Shown here: positions 59,949 through 64,000 of the stretch, in pieces | How the letters are laid out: each line of letters begins with the position of its first letter | Numbering within the stretch: position 1 is the first letter of the stretch | Source of the DNA: Candidatus Thorarchaeota archaeon | GTDB taxonomy: Archaea; Asgardarchaeota; Thorarchaeia; Thorarchaeales; Thorarchaeaceae | Assembly: GCA_029855935.1 (NCBI GenBank) | Contig: JAGSHN010000004.1 | Location: forward strand, 1-64,000 | Direction: 5' to 3' | DNA: 64,000 nt | Made by a program: the position numbers and the translations under genes | The notes under the pieces: generated by a model | What the model saw: the letters and a program-made list of their open reading frames with translations, nothing else | Databases searched by the model: none | What the model was told of the DNA's origin: nothing

Positions 59949-60267
59949 ATTCTCAGGCGGCAATTGATGATTCAAGAAGAGAGATGAGGCCAGCGGTGCA
60001 GGCATTGGCGCGCCTTCCAGAGAGCCGCCCACAGGAGCATCCTTTTAAGAGGACGCATTCGAGAATCCCAGCGGACTGGACATAGCACCGACTGACTCAA
60101 TGTGGTGAATCAGCTCGCAGGCAGTTGCGCCACATTGTAGAAATCTCCTCTCGGAGGACAGGAGGCGTCTGTCCTGAACCATCAAGTCTGATCCTGACTG
60201 AGAGGGCCGTGTCCGAGTCCAGCTTGCATTCGTGAGAGGCGTAGTCGGACAATAGTGGTGAATAGAG
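59949..60267 (+). other. Gene-free stretch with hairpins and a TATA-like element
   Basis: No convincing ORF is present. A TCCTTTTAAG box near 60040 faces the SmAP3-like gene at 60268 and would give a leader of about 200 bases. The stretch holds several inverted repeats: TGTCCGA (60209-60215) with TCGGACA (60245-60251), GGACAG with CTGTCC (near 60157-60175), and CCAG-CGGA-CTGG (60068-60079). It may be a structured leader or a small RNA gene. I could not match it to a known RNA. Confidence 0.5.
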
Positions 60268-60705
60268 ATGTCAGAGGTCGCAGCTACACGGGCTTTCAAT
60301 AGAGAGATGGCATCGGTCATCGGTGCAACCGTAGAGGTTGTCACAAACACTGGGAAGACATACAAGGGGACCCTAAAGGGCGTGGATCAGAACACTCTGA
60401 GCATTGTACTGGCCGATGTGACGACCGGGGACGATGAGGAGACCAAGATCCCCCGTATATTCATCTACGGGAACAGCATTGTTTCGTTCTCCGTCACCGA
60501 GAAAGAGGTCAGTCTGGAGGGTCTTGCTAGAGAGCTCGAAAAGGTGTTCCCACCAGGTGGCGTGAGGTTCTTCCCGGACACGGGTGTCATCGTGGTGATG
60601 AACAAGATTCGGGTCACTCCAGAGGGTGTAGATGGGTCGGGTCCGTTGTACGAGCGGGTCGCAGCCATCGCCAAGCAGTGGATGGAAGAACACGGGCTCG
60701 AATGA
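60268..60705 (+). CDS. SmAP3-like Sm protein with C-terminal domain
   Basis: The 145-residue protein has an N-terminal Sm fold (ASVIGATVEVVTNTGKTYKG, TLKGVDQNTLSIVLADVTTG, IPRIFIYGNSIVSFSV). A second alpha/beta domain of about 65 residues follows (FPPGGVRFFPDTGVIVVMNK, then KQWMEEHG). This is the architecture of archaeal SmAP3, whose ring stacks with the extra domains outside. It is distinct from the 71-residue Sm gene at 35.3 kb, so the genome has at least two Sm proteins. The start is ATG 60268. Confidence 0.88.
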   Translation: MSEVAATRAFNREMASVIGATVEVVTNTGKTYKGTLKGVDQNTLSIVLADVTTGDDEETKIPRIFIYGNSIVSFSVTEKEVSLEGLARELEKVFPPGGVRFFPDTGVIVVMNKIRVTPEGVDGSGPLYERVAAIAKQWMEEHGLE

Positions 60706-60845
60706 TTGACTGGACTGGCAACAGGGTGATGATAGAAGAACGAAACAGTCCATAGTGGGATTACAGCTGCGACTACGACCGTTTCACTCACCAGTCATCT
60801 GCCGAGCGCGGCCCTCTCACGAGTGATTGGGCTGGTCCAGTTCAT

Positions 60846-62141
60846 TCATTCTTCGAACAGTTTCCGCACTCCGAGATCCTTAAGCCCCTTGCGGGCGTGG
60901 GCCACCACAGGTGCCTTGGATGTTTCGCCCGGTGGAGTACGTCGTCTTGGCCGAAGCCGGTCTTCCCAGACGGAGGACGGACTCACTGGAAGCTTACCTA
61001 TCTGGCCAAGGTCAGCCCTGATCTTGCGAGGGTCAATCGTACCTGCAGAGCCTGTGCTGCTGAGAAGACCCAATTGGCTCAGGCGATCCCTCGACTGAGA
61101 GAGGCTTGACCTCCGTTTTGTGTCATCTGTTGCCCTTGGCAGCAACTGGGGACTCTTCACCCCCGTGAGGATGAGCATCACACGTAACACCCCACTCAAT
61201 CGTGGGTCCACCCGAGCACCCCAGATGACCTGGGCGTTGGAACTCATCTTCTCAGACACTATCGCACCCACACGGTTCGCCTCGGCAAGGGACATGTCCG
61301 GGCCCCCAGTTATGTGAATCAGAGCACCCGTCGCTCCCGCCCACTCGACCTCAAGAAGTGGACTCTCAAGAGCATTCTTGATCGCCTGTTCTGCACGATT
61401 CTCGCCAGAGGCCTCACCGACACCCACCAGTGCCACTCCGCCATTACAGATGATGGAGCGAACATCTGCATAGTCTAGGTTGATCAGGCTGGGGAGGGTG
61501 ATGGTTTCGGTGATGCCCTTGACCATTCCTGCAAGAACCTCGTCAGCGATTCCAAATGCCTCCTCAAGAGGGAGGTCTGGCACAAGTTCCATCAGCTTCT
61601 GGTTGTCTATTACCACAACTGTGTCGGCATACTCCTGTAGTTTCGCAAGACCTGCCTTTGCCTTGTCAATCCGTGTGCGCTCCAGACTGAATGGCATTGT
61701 GACAACACCGACAACGATTGCGTCGTTGCGTTTTGCAATCTCGGCCACCACTGGTGCGCTGCCAGTCCCAGTCCCACCGCCCATCCCACAGGCGATAAAA
61801 ACAAGGTCGGCGTCGCGTACTAGTTCTGCAATCTGCGGGGCCGACTCCTCAGCAGCAGCACGACCTACGTGAGGATATCCGCCAGCGCCCAGACCTCTCG
61901 TTATGCGTTCACCGATGAGGAGCTTGCGATGCGCGGGTGTGATGGCGAGATGTTGCTTGTCAGTGTTGATTGCGATGCACTCTGCACCTTGGACCCCAAT
62001 CGTCATCAGCCGGCGAATCGTGTTGTTGCCTCCGCCCCCACATCCAATCACGACAATCCTTGCCTGGCCCACGTCACGGGCGGGTGTCGATCCTCTCTCA
62101 AGCCGACTGTGTTCCCTTGCCGATTCTATGAAGGACCTCAT
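60846..62141 (-). CDS. ftsZ: Cell division protein FtsZ
   Basis: The 431-residue tubulin-fold GTPase has IVVIGCGGGGNNTIRRL at the start and the signature FIACGMGGGTGTGSAP near residue 117. TMPFSLERTRIDKAKAGL follows, and the catalytic region is NLDYADVRSIICNGG (synergy loop). The C-terminal end has a variable linker of about 90 residues and a short conserved-looking peptide KDLGVRKLFEE that could bind a membrane anchor. It forms the division ring. The start overlaps the RHH gene by four bases (ATGA). Confidence 0.95.
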   Translation of the reverse strand: MRSFIESAREHSRLERGSTPARDVGQARIVVIGCGGGGNNTIRRLMTIGVQGAECIAINTDKQHLAITPAHRKLLIGERITRGLGAGGYPHVGRAAAEESAPQIAELVRDADLVFIACGMGGGTGTGSAPVVAEIAKRNDAIVVGVVTMPFSLERTRIDKAKAGLAKLQEYADTVVVIDNQKLMELVPDLPLEEAFGIADEVLAGMVKGITETITLPSLINLDYADVRSIICNGGVALVGVGEASGENRAEQAIKNALESPLLEVEWAGATGALIHITGGPDMSLAEANRVGAIVSEKMSSNAQVIWGARVDPRLSGVLRVMLILTGVKSPQLLPRATDDTKRRSSLSQSRDRLSQLGLLSSTGSAGTIDPRKIRADLGQIGKLPVSPSSVWEDRLRPRRRTPPGETSKAPVVAHARKGLKDLGVRKLFEE

Positions 62142-62323
62142 TGTGCATTGCCCTCACTGTGGACTCTTAGTCCCGCATTGCCACGTTCCCAGAGCTCTCT
62201 CTTGAGAAGATCCCGAATGGCAATTCGGATAGTCTCGGATCGGTTCGGATAACGACCGTTCTGTACAAGCCGCTCAATATCCTCGACTATCTTCTCAGGC
62301 AGGTGTACGGCAATCAATCGCAT
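62138..62323 (-). CDS. Ribbon-helix-helix protein co-encoded with ftsZ (CdrS-like)
   Basis: The 61-residue protein starts with the ribbon MRLIAVHLPEKIVEDIERLV and continues PNRSETIRIAIRDLLKREL, the helix-helix pair of CopG/Arc-type DNA-binding proteins. It overlaps ftsZ by four bases and is upstream, so it is translated first. In haloarchaea a similar small RHH protein, CdrS, sits before ftsZ2 and controls division genes. The same arrangement here suggests autoregulation of ftsZ. Confidence 0.85.
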   Translation of the reverse strand: MRLIAVHLPEKIVEDIERLVQNGRYPNRSETIRIAIRDLLKRELWERGNAGLRVHSEGNAQ

Positions 62324-62447
62324 GGACAGTCCTCAGAATCGACTGGGAGCATGTGACATTTGGATATGTGTAATACCCGTGAGGAGATGAGGTCGGGAGA
62401 AAAGAAAGATGGATTGTGTGGAGAACGAGATCAGCTCGTTCTCCAGA

Positions 62448-63170
62448 CTACCTCGTCTTGCGTCCTGTGCGTCGTGCCGCAATATTCCCGACCTTGCGGC
62501 CAGGCGGTGCGTGACGGCTCACAGTTGTGGGGCGTCCAGGAGACTGATGAGAACCACCACCGTGCGGATGCGAACACGCATTCATTGCGGCTCCACGTAC
62601 GATGGGCCACTTGCGGGCCTTTGGACGTGTATGGTGATACTTGGCGCCGGCCTTGAGAAATGGCTTCTCTGGACGGCCGCCGCCTGCAACAATGCCGATA
62701 GTTGCTCTGCACCTCGGACTGAAGGCCTTCTGCCGACCGCTGGGCAGCTTCACAATGGCCTTTGACTTGTCAATCGAGACTATCGTTGCGGACAGACCGG
62801 ACGCACGGACAAACTTCCCACCATCACCGGGTGAGCCCTCTATGTTGAAGATGGGCGTTCCCTCAGGAATATGCTCAAGCATGAGGGTGTTGCCGTTGGC
62901 TATTGCAGCGTTCGGTCCACACTCGACCATCTGACCAACATAGACGCCCTCGGGAGCAACCATGTAGTGGAGCTTCTTCTCGCCCTCGTACTTGATCTCG
63001 GCGATAGGAGCACCACGACCCGGCTCATGGTAGAGGCCAACAACCTTGCCCACGTACGTCTTGTCAGGGGACCACTTGGGATGCCGGACAGGAGCAATTC
63101 GGAGGTGGCGGCGGTTGCGCCACTGGGTGGTGCCACGTCCCTTTCGCTGGACTAGAACTCTCTTACCCAT
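62448..63170 (-). CDS. rpl2: Ribosomal protein uL2
   Basis: The 240-residue protein is archaeal-type L2: MGKRVLVQRKGRGTTQWRNR, VRHPKWSPDKTYVGKVVGL, PEGTPIFNIEGSPGDGGKFV, and AAMNACSHPHGGGSHQSPGR with the conserved His near the peptidyl transferase centre. The start follows GGAGGTG. It lies downstream of rpl23 on the minus strand. Order uL4-uL23-uL2 is the standard ribosomal operon. Confidence 0.97.
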   Translation of the reverse strand: MGKRVLVQRKGRGTTQWRNRRHLRIAPVRHPKWSPDKTYVGKVVGLYHEPGRGAPIAEIKYEGEKKLHYMVAPEGVYVGQMVECGPNAAIANGNTLMLEHIPEGTPIFNIEGSPGDGGKFVRASGLSATIVSIDKSKAIVKLPSGRQKAFSPRCRATIGIVAGGGRPEKPFLKAGAKYHHTRPKARKWPIVRGAAMNACSHPHGGGSHQSPGRPTTVSRHAPPGRKVGNIAARRTGRKTR

Positions 63171-63182
63171 TTCTGCACCTCC

Positions 63183-63446
63183 TTAGTATATGCCAAGCTT
63201 GGTCGCCAGGTCGACTGCACTGTACTCCGGTGCAAGCCGGACGAAGGCCTTCTTGCGACCATCGGGAAGAATCAGCGTATTGACCTTCTCAACGACCACG
63301 TCGTACAGTGTTTCAACAGCCCACCTTATCATGCTCTTGTTGGCCGTCCGGGCGACATAGAATATGAGCTTGTTCTCGTTGTCCACAGCGTTCAGGCCGG
63401 CCTCGGTGGTGACAGGACCAAGGATTATCTGGTTCGGATCTACCAT
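63183..63446 (-). CDS. rpl23: Ribosomal protein uL23
   Basis: The 87-residue protein (ATG 63446 after AGGTGAT; the track adds a GTG codon) matches archaeal L23: QIILGPVTTEAGLNAVDNEN, KLIFYVARTANKSMIRWAVE, LYDVVVEKVNTLILPDGRKK. It binds 23S rRNA at the tunnel exit, where SRP docks. It is 13 bases before rpl2 and 14 bases after rpl4. Confidence 0.96.
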   Translation of the reverse strand: MVDPNQIILGPVTTEAGLNAVDNENKLIFYVARTANKSMIRWAVETLYDVVVEKVNTLILPDGRKKAFVRLAPEYSAVDLATKLGIY

Positions 63447-63459
63447 CACATATCACCTC

Positions 63460-64000
63460 TCACAGGAACAGTTTCTCCTTTTCCAGACGCTCGATGGCCG
63501 ACTTGGTCCAGACCACGAGTCTGCCGGGATGAGTACCCGGTGCCAGTAGCTCTACATTCAGACCGTGAACCTCGACCACATCAACGCCGGGCAGATTGCG
63601 TGCACCAAGCCCGATTCCACGGTCCTCGCCGACCACAATGAGGAATGACTTTGGCGTCTTCATTCTGCGGCCACGCATCTTCCCCTTACCAGCACGTACC
63701 TTACGGCCTCTCACCGCACGGTCCAGGTCCTCATCGAGTCCAAGCGCCCGGACAAAGTCCATGACCGCCTTGGTCGATGAGAGGGTCTCCAGTTCATCAC
63801 TCACCACAAGGGGGATGCTAGGCACCCCAGAAACGCGATGGCCGCGCTCGGCCACGTGCTGCTTGTTGGCCGTCGCGGCTATGGCAGACCGTATGGCCAG
63901 CCGTCGCTCTTTCTTGTTGATACGTTCCACAAGCACCTTTCGGGCCTCGGGAGGATGAGCCACCCTGCCCCCAACGGTGCCGGGTGCGAATGCACCCTGA
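63460..64000 (-). CDS. rpl4: Ribosomal protein uL4 (partial, N-terminus beyond the window)
   Basis: The minus-strand frame stays open to base 64000 and includes GAFAPGTVGGRVAHPPEARK upstream of the track's GTG, which matches the middle of archaeal L4. It continues INKKERRLAIRSAIAATANK, RGRKVRAGKGKMRGRRM and LNVELLAPGTHPGRLVVWTK. About 180 codons are visible, and the N-terminal part is outside. The order uL4-uL23-uL2 shows the start of the ribosomal gene cluster. Confidence 0.93.
   Translation of the reverse strand, partial: QGAFAPGTVGGRVAHPPEARKVLVERINKKERRLAIRSAIAATANKQHVAERGHRVSGVPSIPLVVSDELETLSSTKAVMDFVRALGLDEDLDRAVRGRKVRAGKGKMRGRRMKTPKSFLIVVGEDRGIGLGARNLPGVDVVEVHGLNVELLAPGTHPGRLVVWTKSAIERLEKEKLFL

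Noticed and set aside
1-64000. CRISPR arrays, insertion sequences, prophage genes
   Set aside because: No regularly spaced repeats, transposases, integrases or terminal inverted repeats were seen in reading the sequence and ORFs.

Overview
The window is chromosomal DNA from an archaeon. Marker genes include an archaeal 16S rRNA 5' end, Orc1/Cdc6, PCNA, PriS, GINS, TFS, RpoL, Csl4, Gar1, SRP19, KEOPS subunits, two Sm-like proteins, FAU-1, archaeal uL2/uL23/uL4, and tRNAs with bulge-helix-bulge introns. The tetrahydromethanopterin C1 genes (ftr, fwdC, mch), a large heterodisulfide-reductase cluster, an acyl-CoA dehydrogenase, acetyl-CoA synthetase with an acetate transporter, and a TFE-beta-like protein fit an anaerobic or mixotrophic archaeon. 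My best guess is an Asgard lineage resembling Thorarchaeota. That assignment is an inference; no single gene here proves it. I see no mobile element, prophage or CRISPR array. Genes are tightly packed, many with 4-base ATGA or GTGA overlaps.

Layout. 1-810: the 5' end of a 16S gene running leftward out of the window, its long leader and promoter. 0.8-4.2 kb: a membrane protein with a winged-helix partner, tRNA-Ala, a DUF302 protein, a methyltransferase and two tandem OsmC proteins. 4.3-8.2 kb: valS, UMP kinase, a winged-helix regulator and an intron-containing tRNA-Leu. 8.2-12.3 kb (minus strand): PolX, a URO-D-superfamily protein and Orc1/Cdc6. 12.4-19.0 kb: an information-processing run, METTL5-like methyltransferase, Csl4, RpoL, RNase III-like, TFS, OB-fold protein, PCNA, PriS, GINS, then two small unknown proteins. 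19.1-26.3 kb: a five-gene redox operon, hdrC, hdrB, a short hdrA, an hdrA-mvhD fusion and a large unknown winged-helix/ferredoxin protein. 26.4-35.3 kb: acyl-CoA dehydrogenase, divergent CTP synthase, NurA, HerA, an unknown third protein, an ArsR-like regulator and DUF460. 35.3-42 kb: Sm protein, Kae1, Bud32, S15, a Cdc45/RecJ-like protein without DHH motifs, Pcc1, FAU-1, UPF0147 and a p27-like zinc protein.

42-55 kb: acetyl-CoA synthetase with a SatP-type transporter, tRNA-Ile, a TIM-barrel epimerase-like protein, cyclophilin, Trm1, RlmE/FtsJ, the TFE-beta-like protein, Gar1, SRP19, dCMP deaminase, PyrB, an XRE regulator, an intron-containing tRNA-Pro and a GH31 glycosidase. 54.9-64 kb: ftr, tRNA-Thr, a small orphan, fwdC, mch, a MoaD-like protein, korC/korB, a 320-bp gene-free structured stretch, an SmAP3-like protein, ftsZ with an upstream ribbon-helix-helix gene, and the start of a ribosomal operon (uL2, uL23, partial uL4).

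The genes fall into a few working groups: replication and transcription core, flavin-based electron bifurcation, C1/acetyl-CoA carbon flow (Ftr, FwdC, Mch, Acs, KorBC, acyl-CoA dehydrogenase), pyrimidine synthesis (PyrB, UMP kinase, PyrG, dCMP deaminase), DNA end processing (NurA/HerA, PolX), and tRNA/rRNA modification (KEOPS, Trm1, RlmE, METTL5-like, Gar1). The least explained items are the 758-residue winged-helix/ferredoxin protein in the hdr operon, the zinc-rich PriS, the two small proteins after GINS, and the third gene of the NurA-HerA operon.
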